DNA of 64,000 bases from Epiperipatus broadwayi (GCA_028023455.1 JAQFVV010006309.1:3695482-3759481), one strand, 5' to 3'; shown: positions 13,421 to 25,979, counted from the first letter of the stretch. The notes: a model not told the origin generated them from the sequence alone. Numbers and translations are program-made.

Positions 13421-13546
13421 GATAATATTTAATTATTCCAGAGAAAGTAGAAATATCATGAATAGTTAGTTATCTGACATAAAACACATTTTTGTTAATT
13501 TTGATATTTTCCAAATATGCAAGTTATCCTTTCATTTAGAAAGTAT

Positions 13547-13695
13547 TCAATTTATATGACATTATAAGTATAGAAACGTGAATTTTTATCCATGATAATG
13601 TAATGTAAATACCTTTTCATTTTGCAGGTATTTAATTTATAAGTCATTATAAGTGAACAGATGTTAGTTTCCATCCATGATGATGCAATACAAAA
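13547..13695. repeat. Diverged ~82 bp tandem duplication
   Basis: The segment at 13547-13612 (GTATTCAATTTATATGACAT, later ATCCATGATAATG) recurs at 13629-13695 (GTATTTAATTTATAAGTCAT, later ATCCATGATGATG). The open frame at 13677-13976 begins inside the second copy and has no recognisable domain, so I do not call it a gene. Confidence 0.55.
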
Positions 13696-14306
13696 TAAAT
13701 GAATTTATATCCTGTATGGAAATAATTCGTCAATCTCACAAAACTATATCAGCAGATGAAAATAATCCTTGTATACATTTTTATGTTGTTAGGATTTATA
13801 TCCCATTATTGGAATGTAAGCAATATTCATTTTTAGCAAAGAAATATTTAGATGACTTTTATCACAATGAATTACTTTTCATTCTTTTAATAAATTATTA
13901 TTTTTTACAAATTCTCAATAAGTCTGTCCAACCTTCTGGACTAATATTACTTTTTTTACCCTATCATCTTATATAGATAATGATCAAAAATGTTATTAAG
14001 ATAATAAAAAAAATTATATGAACAAACTTAGATTCACTTCTAATGAAGCTTAAGATGTAAGAGAACAAGTTTAAATCATTCAGTTCTATTTGTAATCTTT
14101 TTAATTGATATCAGAGAAACTATGATATGATTCTTTTATAACTCTATGGTCAAATTTACCTAGCGTACACAAATAAAATTTATTGTACAATAATAATAAG
14201 GTAAAAAAAAATCATAATTAATATGCCCATCCCTCTTCTATGTATTTAAATGAATAAGGTCCTATATATGAGATGTCAGAGTGACTTCAGGTCAACATGG
14301 GCTTGT

Positions 14307-14638
14307 CAATAATGTTGGCTTCAGTATGGGATTTGGCTTTCCATCATCAGATTTTCAATGATATGGATGGCTGAAAAAGTTGGAGGTTGAAGTAGATTGA
14401 AGCCTGTCCATTAAGGTGTGAAGATTTGCTATCTTAAATATAAACTGAGCATTGATTATATATATATGTGTGGGAGATGTTAATCTGGACCAACTGATGA
14501 ATGCTGGTTTAGCATGAAATATGTATATTGGTGATTATTTATCTTTTCTACATGTATGTGGTCATGTGTATCAGTTGTATGAGGTAGTGTGGATTATTGT
14601 TGGGTGTTTAAAAGTCTGAGTTCAAATCCCCTATATTT
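14307..14638 (+). mobile_element. Repeat B, copy 1 (~330 bp dispersed element)
   Basis: This sequence recurs at 35264-35597 (+), 32790-33064 (+, diverged), 57980-58265 (-) and 58425-58690 (+), with partial copies at 33540-33745 and 53583-53693. Conserved blocks, in order, are GGCTTTCCATCAT, GAAGATTTGCTATCTTAA, CTGAGCACTGATTATAT, GGGAGAT..T, ATGAATGCTGGTT, ACATGTATGTGGTTATGTGT and a final GAGTTCAAATCCCC. The last word resembles a B box, so a tRNA-related SINE is possible, but its position at the conserved 3' edge is unusual. No coding potential. Confidence 0.7.
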
Positions 14639-14823
14639 ATAAACAAACATTTATGTTTTTTTTTTTAAAAAATACAAATAATATTCTTTCATTGCAACAT
14701 AAACTAAACAATTTAGACTATATTCTTACCATGCTATACTAGAAATATATTTTTACACATATCTTTCCAATATAATATTATATAAATAAAATAAACTTAT
14801 TTAATACTTTAAATATTTAGATG

Positions 14824-15025
14824 TGATATGTTGGACTATTTCCATCATCTATGAGTGAATGTTGAATGCACAGAAAATTTTAAACTTTATTTAAACTTTT
14901 CAAATACAAACAACTTGTTAATAATTGTGTGTTATTACTAACAAGTTGTTTATATTTGAAAAGTTTAAAATTTTCTGTACATTCAACATTCACTCATAGA
15001 TGATGAAAATAATCCAACATATCAT
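14824..15025. mobile_element. Palindromic foldback element (MITE-like), family M1
   Basis: The left arm starts GATATGTTGGACTATTTCCA and the right arm ends with its complement, at 15000-15025. Arms of about 90 bp match with few differences through to AACAAGTTGTT, leaving a very small loop near 14935. The arms match the outer arms of the element at 30130-30595. No coding capacity. Confidence 0.75.
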
Positions 15026-15199
15026 ATATAATAATATACCATGATCACAAATTTTCAGGTAAATACATTATGTCTTTATGTGTAATATTTGTAATCTATT
15101 TTGAATGCAATAACCAAAATTCATATAATAATGAAAATAATTGTATCAAAACTGTAAATTTTATTATTTACACTTTCATTATTTTTTTTAAATGAATAA

Positions 15200-17500
15200 A
15201 GTCAATTCATAAATTCTATTTTAGAATTAATAATAAATGTTTCTTGCTTCAATATTATTATTGTCATCATAACATATTCCAATGCTCTCCAGGTTAATAT
15301 ATTCACTATTAAAATTAAACAAGAAAAATAAAAATTTACAATTAACATTTCAACACATTGAAATTTATTACAAATATCAGTTGGCACAATATATAAGGCA
15401 GATTTATCATGTCTTCTATTACCTGCATTATTATGTTCTTTTGCTTTTTCATCTAATTGTTTCCCTATAAGACCATATTAAATCCCATTGCAATTTCCAC
15501 AAGTTATTTTATTTACAATTTCTTTTTTATATTTTGCATCATGTTTTATTTTATAATTACCTAATAATTTGTCAAGATTTTTACTATTTAATTATTTTAT
15601 GTTAATGCTTTTATCTATGTAATTTTTATTTTTTAATAATGTATGATAAATTTTAGGGAAATATGAATGCTTTATCCATTTTTTATTCTTAGAGCTGCTA
15701 TTATTATTTATAATAGAATAATAATTAGGTGGTTTATAATTAAAAAGTATGTTACCAATACTCTTAGTGTTATATCCATAATTTGTTTATAATTCAATAA
15801 ACTGTTTTTTAGAAAAATAGCTATATTTTTATCTGTTTTATATCTATTATTTTTATGTTTAAAATTTTTAATAACTGCTGTCTTTTATATCCATCCTTGT
15901 TGTGAATCTAAAGAAATTTTCCTTCTTAATGTATTTTCTTTAACAAAATGTTTTAATATAATTTGTTATCAGTGTCTAATATCTAAATACTTTATTTTAA
16001 CGTCAAATTCCATTTTTGTAAATTTAATATTATATAGATATTATTAAATTCTTTATAAATATTATTTATAACTCTTTTGTTGCCAATTATTAAATATCAA
16101 CATATCTAGAATAATATATTATTTCTTGGTTTATTATTCTATTTTTAGAAATTTTAATTTCCAATTTGTTAAAAATATTGATATCATTAAACTACTAATT
16201 GCATAATGCATTTTATACTCCAATATTCATTATTGTATTTAAAATATAAACTACTATGTATTGATGTTAAACCATCTTCTATACTATTTATATCACTAAT
16301 GTACAGAGATAATTTCTGTATTAATATCTTTATACTTTTAATTCTTGGAAGACTAAGATACATTTTCTCAATATTCATCATAAAAGATTTATAAGCTACT
16401 ATAAATTATAATCAACATTATTTGAAACATAAAATAGTTTTGGAATATTAACTGAGTAAAATTTTTATATCTTATTTCATCTCTCCCTTTAATGACTGCT
16501 ATAGTCAAAAACTTATTTTTATTACTACTGAATGTTAAAATTGTGAGATTGATTCTAATAACAATTTTTTCTACAATAAATATATGTCTATATTTCTATC
16601 ATTTATAATATAATTTGCTCATCTTTTGGGAAATAATTATCTGATAATAATTATTTGACTAGTTTTGAATGTGAAAATACATTTCACTTTATTAAACATG
16701 TGCAATTAGAATTAAATACTAGAAAAAAAAACCCAATATATAATGAAAAAGCATTATCAGATTTAAGATCTGATAAATGTAATTATAAATCATCATAGTT
16801 TAATGATATGAAATTAAAATCAAGGTAAATACAACTTCCAGTGAACTAAGTATAAACCAATATCCAAATCTTAGTAATTTATCATTAATGACATTTGACT
16901 ATTAGTTTATACTTATCTCAATGACAGTTGCAAATGCTTCTATTTTAAATGAAGATTTAAGATAATTACATAATATGCATGCAATTGTTACTAATGATCT
17001 TACAAAGAGATTGGATTCTTTGAAAAGTTAAAAATACAATTATGAAATTGAAACAGAAAAACTTCCCTAGAAATCTAACATAAATTTGTCAAAAGTATTG
17101 GAAAAAGTATCCATTTTGTCAAGCAGAAGAGAATGTTTTAAAAAATATGGGTACAAAATTTCATATTCTTTTAAACATGATGAAAATAATTTAATTATTG
17201 CTAAGGTTTAAGTATTTAGATCAGAAAAAAATTGTATGTAAACCATTTGCATAGTTTTTGGCACCTCATGTTGTTACTGATGATAATCAATCTAGAATTT
17301 ACATTAATTAACATTTTACTACATCATCAAAGTATTATTATAACTATCATGTCATGAAGCTATATCAGTTAATGGTATATTTTATGTTAAAAAATGTTTA
17401 GCATATGTCATAAAGAATAATCACTCTCAATTAACAAAAAATAAAATACTTTTAGAAATAGTATAAAAGAGATATTCAAAGATTACATTAAATGATTTAT
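15200..17500. pseudogene. Decayed ORFs of an unidentified mobile element
   Basis: Two stretches keep protein-like translation with few stops. On the - strand, about 16020-15600, it includes KNNRYKTDKNIAIFLKNS and, after a frame change, SSSKNKKWIKHSYFPKIYH. On the + strand, about 16900-17200, it includes MTVANASILNEDLR and KVLEKVSILSSRRECFKKYG. They are convergent, lysine- and asparagine-rich, and interrupted several times. I do not recognise the family; a large DNA element is possible but nothing diagnostic is seen. Confidence 0.3.
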
Positions 17501-18349
17501 ATGTTTTTATTATTATTAGAATTTTATATATTTTGATGAATTAATGATGTTTTTAAATAATAACTGTCTTAATTAGAATATTTTTATTCTTATAGAAGCT
17601 TGGATATGATTGGCTAAAATTAAAATGCATAAAATCAGTAGTTATATAAGACATTTGATTTCTAGGTTCAAAGCAACACAGGAAGTGTAATAAATTCTAT
17701 TAAATTTGATTTATTTGTTGAGATCTCCAGCCTTATTTTTCCATAGCTGAAACTCTAATTATTAAAATTAAGATTGATACCAATGAATTTTTATCATTAA
17801 CATTATATTGTGCATATAGTTGTTCCATTTGTGTTTTTAATTGAAGGCTAGAAAATTTGTTTCAAAGAATATTAGTTATAAATATGTTATGTTACTGGTT
17901 AATATTAAGGAACCTATGTAGTTTTGGTTTTTGTCAGTTATGTATTAAACTTACATATATAACAGCCATTTACTTAATTCTGTTTTTGATCATTCAGACA
18001 ACAATATTCAGGTAAACATACATATTGTTAATCTTTTTATATCTGACTATTAATGTTTTTTACAGGGTATACTTATACTTAAAAAAAATAACAGTAGCAA
18101 GATTTCCTTTGTAAAATGATGTAATAATCTTATTGATCTTTGTATTAAATATACTTGCAGTCTACAGCAAATGAAGTTTTTGATACATTTTAAAATTTAC
18201 TTTGATATTTATAAGATTTTGATATATTAAGTCATAAGATATTGTTAAAAACATTCCAACACTTATGAATTTAGAAGCATGATTTGTTTTTGGTTGAAAA
18301 GCTTTCATGTAATAGATTTTCAATGATTTTTTATTGACTTATCAATTAA

Positions 18350-18960
18350 TAACCCAGCTATAATTAACAGTGGTTTTCTTTGGAATTCTATTTTGGGTCC
18401 TCTATTATTTATCATCTATATAAACAACATCTCTTTGTCCTCTGATAATTTTATTTTTAGCAATGACTTGGGCATAGTAAGTTCTGCTATCATTTGAAGT
18501 TTCTAATAATTGGATAACTGGATCTTTTAAATAATTATGTCTTAATGATAATCAACTCTGTCTAAATAGGAATAAAACTAAAACTACATTATTTGTGACA
18601 AGAATGCTGGTTGATAACTCTTTTTCCATTGTATTTACATTGTAAAAGATCTACATATAGTATTGATTTTTTTTCTAATAACAAAATAGAAAATATGAAT
18701 AGTATTAATGTTTAGGTATTTATTTAGATCAAAATTTATTATGGTTTGGACATATGACATCTTTAGACTTACTTGAATCAATAGAATTATTTGTTGTTTT
18801 TTTATATCTGTTGATTTTTAATATTGTTTCAGATATTTATGAATTATATTTTAATGTTTCATGATTTATAGTATTTGTATTGGAGAAATGCAATAAGGCC
18901 TACATTTTAAATCTGAAGATATTGCACAATTCTGCTTGGTGCATTATTATTTGGACATAT
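18350..18960 (+). pseudogene. Non-LTR retrotransposon reverse-transcriptase relic
   Basis: The + strand reads SILGPLLFIIYINNISLSS, the classical 'Q-G-S-x-L-G-P-L-L-F-x-x-Y-I-N-D' block of LINE reverse transcriptases. It is followed at the correct distance by FSND in place of the catalytic F-A-D-D. Next come LNDNQLCLNRNKTKTTLF (the L-x-L-N-x-x-K-T segment) and, near 18715, GIYLDQNLLWFGHM (the L-G-x-x-L-D-x-x-L-x-W-x-x-H segment). Stops and frameshifts separate these blocks and the catalytic aspartates are altered, so this is a dead jockey/CR1-clade copy. Both ends are lost. Confidence 0.75.
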
Positions 18961-19442
18961 TATTGCAACAATATGTTTAATAAATATTATTTATTTAGTA
19001 TATAGCAACATTTTGGATATCAGATACTTTATGAAGTTGATGGTATTAGAAATTTTCATCTTTATATATATATATTGGAATTGCTAAATTGGGTACAAAA
19101 TTGTACTAGAAAACAAAGGGACTATAGTGATTCAAATACTAAAATATTTGATAACAAAATTGGAAAGTCTGATTTTAAAAAGATCCCATGTGATTAAATT
19201 TATTTTAAAAATTCATACTTGTCTATAAATATGTGGTTTTTTTAATTTATAGCTTGTTTATATTTTAGGTTCATATTGTTATCATAATTATTAAACTCAT
19301 CATAACTGAGTATTAAGAAAAGGTAATAGTTAATATTCAAAACGTTTATATTGCATTAAGCATGCTTTGGCTGACCACTGCCAGAATCACAATGCTGTTT
19401 GTTTAACAGTTGAAAATTATGTCTATACTTGGATATAATTTA

Positions 19443-19640
19443 TTATGTAAATGAAGCATTTAAATATTCCTTTTTTTTTTTTTGGCAATGAAATGCATGA
19501 ATCCTTTCTGTTGATTGCTTGCTCATGCGTCTGTATTTTCGTTTTCTATCGTCTCTTTCAGCATAAATCATGTTCACACTAGTAGGACTGAAAGTATGAC
19601 CTGTAGTGAGTTCATGATCAAGTAAGATCAAATTATATTC
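19443..19640 (-). other. G+C-richer patch with a 62-codon open frame and A-run
   Basis: The - strand frame translates to a basic, polar segment including VNMIYAERDDRKRKYRRMSK and ends near a run of about 13 A on its sense strand. It stands out in composition from the surrounding sequence. It could be the truncated 3' end of a retroposed copy, or chance. I recognise no domain, and there is no clear splice context, so I do not call a gene. Confidence 0.3.
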
Positions 19641-21426
19641 ATTATTTTGCTTTGCTCTGTTATATAAGTATGTGTGCTGAGTGATCTATTTGCCCATGAT
19701 TCTCCATAATACACAGAATTATAAAATGGGGCACTGCATACATTTAAAAATATATTTTAATAATGTTATATATATATTTAATATTTGTATATTTATTTCA
19801 GTATAGCGTTATGCACTGGAATTATTTAAAATAATGTATATAATTTATTCTTTATGTTTGATTCACTGACATTGTTTCAGGCAATTTGGTGTATTTGTAA
19901 TATATTTTAATGGTTGTAATAAATAAATAGAAATTATTATGATGAGATATAAGTTTTAAAAAAATGATACGTTGTTTTAATATACTGAAATGCCTATTAA
20001 ACTTTATTTTTTATATTATTATAAAGGTAACTTTTGCTTTAAATGGATTCCTCAATCTTTTTCTAATTCCTATTAATTTCATCAGCATACTTGGAAAATA
20101 AAAGTTTTTTTATAATTTTATCTTTCATAATATTAATTTTATTAAAATTTAAAAAGGATCATAAATAACTATAATTATGACAGTGAAAAAACGTGTAAAG
20201 TTTAAAAAAATAAATTAAAACTTCAAAACATTTGTCATATCTTAAACTGTGAAAAGAAAATCTGCAGTCTTATCTACAATAAACTTACAATTAGTATCAA
20301 TTAGCCTCGATTATTAAATTTTCAACTGTATTTAAATGTATAATATTTAATGAATCCAAAAAAACTTTAATTACATTATTTCTAAATATATTTAAATTAA
20401 AACATGAACATTGACTTCTGTCTATTATGTAACACTAGATTAGCATAATTAGCTCAATCAAATTATCACAATTCTTATTTAAACCTTATATAACACAAAT
20501 TCAATTTCTCAATTTTACTCTCAAATTGATAATTATGTGATATATAGAGATTAGTTGTCTTTTTTGAAATCTAATAATATACATATCACTTAAGACTTCC
20601 TTTTATAATTTATAAAGTATACATTTTAGTAGCATATTATGTTATTATATATGTCAAGGAGAATCTCTTTTTTCTATGTTCATTCTTTATAAATTATATT
20701 TGTATTTAGTTCTGTTTTATTTACAATAGAACCTTGACATACCTATTTATTAAAGTATCAGCAAAATAAAATACAATACTGTATAATATAAATTTTTTAA
20801 TACATATATGTATATATAGAATACTATATAATTTAAATTTTTAATACATATATATACAGTACGGATGTTTTTAAAACTATACATATATTGTAGCCATGCT
20901 AGCTACATTGGATATTAAAAATAAATGTCAAATGCAGTGATAATAATTGACAGCAGTTAATTATTAAAATTCTTGGTAGATAAGTGGTTAAACTATATAA
21001 CACAGCGATTTAATACTAAAACCTTGCTACATAAATATTTTATTCTGGTATGTGTGAGTTTCTTTGCAATTTCTTTCAAACAAATATTTATGTAGAAAAG
21101 AAAAAAAAAATTGTTAACTGGTTGTAAAAATTAGTTTTGAAAAGAGAAAGGGAGAGGAGCGAGAAACAATTTTATAAAAGTTAATAGAAGCCTAAATTAA
21201 TTTTCAATTTATAATAAATTTGTAGTAATAAAAGGAAAATGATAATATTTATCATTTTCTCTCTCTCTCTCTGTTTTCAATCATGATGAATCATAATAAT
21301 TTCTATTTATCTGTGTTTTTCAAAAAGCAGACTTTGATAATTATTGAAAAGGGAACTTTATATATATATAATTAAACTATTTATTGAAAAACAATTTTTT
21401 GAGATTAAAACAATTGTCTGATAAGA
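19641..21426. other. A+T-rich non-coding block
   Basis: No gene or recognisable element is visible. A GA-rich patch (about 21120-21170) and a (CT)n tract (21258-21272) are the only compositional oddities. Confidence 0.5.
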
Positions 21427-24245
21427 TATAAAAATGCTATAAACAGTGAGGATTGCCAATTCCTCTACAAGCTTTATGATAAATGCTTAGCCAGAGCCAG
21501 CACTTAAAATATCTCTGTCAGGAACCCCTCCCCAAACCCCTGACCATGGTTTCGTGCTTTGGCACTCCTCAGAGAGGTGTCAGGGTAGGTTCAGACACTA
21601 GATCCAAAATACCAACCCAAAGCTAAGCACTTAGCTAAAAGTTATCTATTGAGTGGAAAATCTGAAATTTTCAGACATGTACATGTCTTCAAACCCAGCT
21701 ATCCAACTCAAATAGCTATATGGGGCTGAGATCTTCAGCCATGCCACATAGTAGTAGTCATAGCAATATAAAATTGCATAAGACTTTTTGGCAGAGACTA
21801 TAAATAGTCAAAATAAAAGTCATAGATCAATTCATAGATCACATGACCCTATCTCTTAAGCTTGTAAGTTATAAACAGTGAGGATTGCCAATTCCTCTAC
21901 AAGCTTTATGATAAATGCTTAGCCAGAGCCAGCACTTAAAATATCTCTGTCAGGAACCCCTCCCCAAACCCCTGACCATGGTTTCGTGCTTTGGCACTCC
22001 TCAGAGAGGTGTCAGGGTAGGTTCAGACACTAGATCCAAAATACCAACCCAAAGCTAAGCACTTAGCTAAAAGTTATCTATTGAGTGGAAAATCTGAAAT
22101 TTTCAGACATGTACATGTCTTCAAACCCAGCTATCCAACTCAAATAGCTATATGGGGCTGATAGATCTTCAGCCATGCCACATAGTAGTAGTCATAGCAA
22201 TATAAAATTGCATAAGACTTTTTGGCAGAGACTATAAATAGTCAAAATAAAAGTCATAGATCAATTCATAGATCACATGACCCTATCTCTTAAGCTTGTA
22301 AGTTATAAACAGTGAGGATTGCCAATTCCTCTACAAGCTTTATGATAAATGCTTAGCCAGAGCCAGCACTTAAAATATCTCTGTCAGGAACCCCTCCCCA
22401 AACCCCTGACCATGGTTTCGTGCTTTGGCACTCCTCAGAGAGGTGTCAGGGTAGGTTCAGACACTAGATCCAAAATACCAACCCAAAGCTAAGCACTTAG
22501 CTAAAAGTTATCTATTGAGTGGAAAATCTGAAATTTTCAGACATGTACATGTCTTCAAACCCAGCTATCCAACTCAAATAGCTATATGGGGCTGATAGAT
22601 CTTCAGCCATGCCACATAGTAGTAGTCATAGCAATATAAAATTGCATAAGACTTTTTGGCAGAGACTATAAATAGTCAAAATAAAAGTCATAGATCAATT
22701 CATAGATCACATGACCCTATCTCTTAAGCTTGTAAGTTATAAACAGTGAGGATTGCCAATTCCTCTACAAGCTTTATGATAAATGCTTAGCCAGAGCCAG
22801 CACTTAAAATATCTCTGTCAGGAACCCCTCCCCAAACCCCTGACCATGGTTTCGTGCTTTGGCACTCCTCAGAGAGGTGTCAGGGTAGGTTCAGACACTA
22901 GATCTAAAAATACCAACCCAAAGCTAAGCACTTAGCTAAAAGTTATCTATTGAGTGGAAAATCTGAAATTTTCAGACATGTACATGTCTTCAAACCCAGC
23001 TATCCAACTCAAATAGCTATATGGGGCTGATAGATCTTCAGCCATGCCACATAGTAGTAGTCATAGCAATATAAAATTGCATAAGACTTTTTGGCAGAGA
23101 CTATAAATAGTCAAAATAAAAGTCATAGATCAATTCATAGATCACATGACCCTATCTCTTAAGCTTGTAAGTTATAAACAGTGAGGATTGCCAATTCCTC
23201 TACAAGCTTTATGATAAATGCTTAGCCAGAGCCAGCACTTAAAATATCTCTGTCAGGAACCCCTCCCCAAACCCCTGACCATGGTTTCGTGCTTTGGCAC
23301 TCCTCAGAGAGGTGTCAGGGTAGGTTCAGACACTAGATCTCAAAATACCAACCCAAAGCTAAGCACTTAGCTAAAAGTTATCTATTGAGTGGAAAATCTG
23401 AAATTTTCAGACATGTACATGTCTTCAAACCCAGCTATCCAACTCAAATAGCTATATGGGGCTGATAGATCTTCAGCCATGCCACATAGTAGTAGTCATA
23501 GCAATATAAAATTGCATAAGACTTTTTGGCAGAGACTATAAATAGTCAAAATAAAAGTCATAGATCAACCCATAGATCACATGACCCTATCTCTTAAGCT
23601 TGTAAGTTATAAACAGTGAGGATTGCCAATTCCTCTACAAGCTTTATGATAAATGCTTAGCCAGAGCCAGCACTTAAAATATCTCTGTCAGGAACCCCTC
23701 CCCAAACCCCTGACCATGGTTTCGTGCTTTGGCACTCCTCAGAGAGATAGGGTCATGTGATCTATGAATTGATCTATGACTTTTATTTTGACTATTTATA
23801 GTCTCTGCCAAAAAGTCTTATGCAATTTTATATTGCTATGACTACTACTATGTGGCATGGCTGAAGATCTATCAGCCCCATATAGCTATTTGAGTTGGAT
23901 AGCTGGGTTTGAAGACATGTACATGTCTGAAAATTTCAGATTTTCCACTCAATAGATAACTTTTAGCTAAGTGCTTAGCTTTGGGTTGGTATTTTTGGAT
24001 CTAGTGTCTGAACCTACCCTGACACCTCTCTGAGGAGTGCCAAAGCACGAAACCATGGTCAGGGGTTTGGGGAGGGGTTCCTGACAGAGATATTTTAAGT
24101 GCTGGCTCTGGCTAAGCATTTATCATAAAGCTTGTAGAGGAATTGGCAATCCTCACTGTTTATAACTTACAAGCTTAAGAGATAGGGTCATGTGATCTAT
24201 GAATTGATCTATGACTTTTATTTTGACTATTTATAAAAATGCTAT
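21427..24245. repeat. Array of ~434 bp tandem units with terminal inversion, inserted as one block
   Basis: Five complete head-to-tail units start at 21438, 21870, 22304, 22738 and 23173 (spacings 432, 434, 434, 435, 435), and a sixth starting at 23608 stops after 137 bp. An inverted copy follows. Units differ by only a few positions (a 2 bp gap in unit 1, a TCTAAAAATACC variant in unit 4, CAACCCATAG in unit 5), so identity is about 99%. Both edges of the whole block carry TATAAAAATGCTAT (21427-21440 and 24232-24245), which looks like a target-site duplication, although its first bases also occur in the unit. The unit is more G+C-rich than its surroundings, has internal short palindromes (AGACATGTACATGTCT, GACTATAAATAGTC, AGCTAAGCACTTAGCT) and has no long open frame. 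Confidence 0.9.
23745..24232. repeat. Inverted terminal unit of the 434 bp array
   Basis: From 23745 the sequence is the reverse complement of the unit. It runs through one complete unit to about 24165 and on into a second that stops inside the palindrome GACTATTTATAGTC. The junction with the truncated sixth direct unit shares AGAG (about 23741-23744), a four-base microhomology consistent with template switching. Its unit-variant GGTATTTTTGGATC most resembles unit 4. Direct and inverted copies could form a stem of more than 130 bp. Confidence 0.85.
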
Positions 24246-25979
24246 CATTGTAAATTTCAATCAGTGTGAGTTTGGCAGAAGATGTTCCATAAGCAGAATA
24301 TATACTGATTTTTTTATTGTGAAAACCATCAGATTGCATATATACATGCAAAAGTCAGAAAAAGTACATTTTAATTCAAATACGCAATGGATTCACATAT
24401 ATGTACGCTAATTCTAAAACAATGGCTAGAAAAGAAAACTTGAGTGAGCCATCCCTGATTGCAGAAGGCTCCATGGAAGATCTATAGAGGAAGAAAATAA
24501 AATGTTTAGTCTGCATAGCCTAGCATGAAGAAAAAAAACTTAATTACTTTATCTCAGCTTTATCATACATAAATATCTAAGTGTAACAAACTACAAACCA
24601 ATCGTGGAAGAATTGCAGTGACTTATTTTATTAAATTTAGAAAAATTCAAAATGTTCCTAAAACTACATAGATAAAAATTTATGTGATTATAGGAGGAAC
24701 TAGTGAATGAAAAACTCATTTCAAACTCCAGGAATTAAATGATGAAGATATTTCAACTACCTATTACTGAACTGTTGTATACAGCTCGAAACTCTGAAAA
24801 TGAATAGGAAATAAAAGAATAAATAAACCAAAGTGTTAGTTTTATATTTTTTCTGGAATAATTTTTTTTTGCTGACAAAAACTAATAGATAAAAAAAAAA
24901 ATGTCAAAAGAATAATGAGCCAGGACTCATAGTAAGAGTAATTAGTTATTTATTGTGTCATTCTATTTTTTTTTCTCTCAGTAAATTATCAACCAATATC
25001 CATTTTTCTTGATATCAATCCACCTACTCTAAATATTATATATCTGTTTACTTTAGAGAAAAGTGTGTATGTATATTTTGTAATTTTTTTAAATATACAC
25101 ATATGCACTATCTGTTTTTTAATATGATTTTTTTTCTTCACAAATACAATTTCAACCTTGACATGGCATCTGAGTAATAAAATATAAATATTTTATTAGT
25201 ATGTGTATTTTCTTAATTTAAAAGAAAAGTTAATGCCATATTATGGCTACTCAGCATTGCAAATGCCTTGTCAGGATCAGTAATAGCAATTGTTTGAGAG
25301 AATGTAAAGACCACTTTCACGTTACTACCTGAATAAAATTGTTATTGATACATTTGTTTTGCCCTATTCACTTTTCATTTGTGCAGTTTATCAAGATAAT
25401 TAAGTAATGCAACATTACCAATGAGTTTCACAAATCCTCAGAACTATGATCCAGAACTAACAGAGTCTCTTCATAGATTACTAGTGGCACCATTCTGGTC
25501 TTTGAAAATATAACTAGCCAGAACTAATAAATATTTAGCATGCTTAAGTAGCATTTTATATCCATATAAGCAGTAAATATTTCTGTATAAAATTAACATT
25601 ATCAGCAATTGACTATAAGCTGATAATGTCCCTCAGATTGGGCTAGTAGTCAGGTACAGTCACAACCAAGTCATGATAGTGTAACAATATATATATATAT
25701 ATATATACACACACAAATCTATAATATACTATTTAAAAATTATTTACGCATATTAAGTCATCAACAAAAATAAAAATTACCATTCTTTTTTTTTAATCTT
25801 GTTTGTGATTAAAATTGATTATGATAAAAAAAAATGAAAATATTAATTTAAGTGACTTTAAATTAATAAATTTTAAATAAGTGCTTACTTTTAGTATAAA
25901 TAAAATAGCAGCAGCAATTTTCTTGTAATATTTTGCCATTGCAATTCAAAGTAATTACAATGTTAATTAAAAAATTAAT
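24246..25979. other. A+T-rich non-coding block with a TA/CA microsatellite
   Basis: No gene is visible. (TA)n(CA)n lies at about 25688-25716. A 22-codon open frame at about 24422-24487 (MARKENLSEPSLIAEGSM, then a few residues) is the only non-A/T-biased patch and is not supported as a gene. Confidence 0.45.

Larger units (their letters stand above)
9240..13430 (-). mobile_element. Decayed Ty3/gypsy-like LTR retrotransposon
   Basis: Read on the - strand, the left end has a polypurine tract, AGAGGGGGAAT (9261-9271), immediately followed by TGTAAGGGTAACA, a plausible 3' LTR start. At the other end a TGG-initial primer-binding-site candidate, TGGTGCAAACTTTAGG (13360-13375), adjoins TTACA, a plausible 5' LTR end. 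Between them lies an integrase C-terminal segment with its GPY/F-type module (9482-9640) and, towards the 5' end, hydrophilic decayed frames that could be gag. Many stops and frameshifts interrupt it. The LTR outer boundaries are not defined. Confidence 0.6.

Noticed and set aside
13677-13976. 99-codon open frame as a gene
   Set aside because: It starts inside a tandem duplication, has no recognisable domain and no splice or promoter context in a multi-exon genome.
21438-24232. CRISPR-like regular repeats
   Set aside because: The spacing is regular, but the whole 434 bp unit is repeated without unique spacers and the context is a eukaryotic genome. It is a tandem array.
24422-24487. 22-codon frame (MARKENLSEPSLIAEGSM...)
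   Set aside because: Composition is coding-like, but it is too short and there is no supporting evidence.
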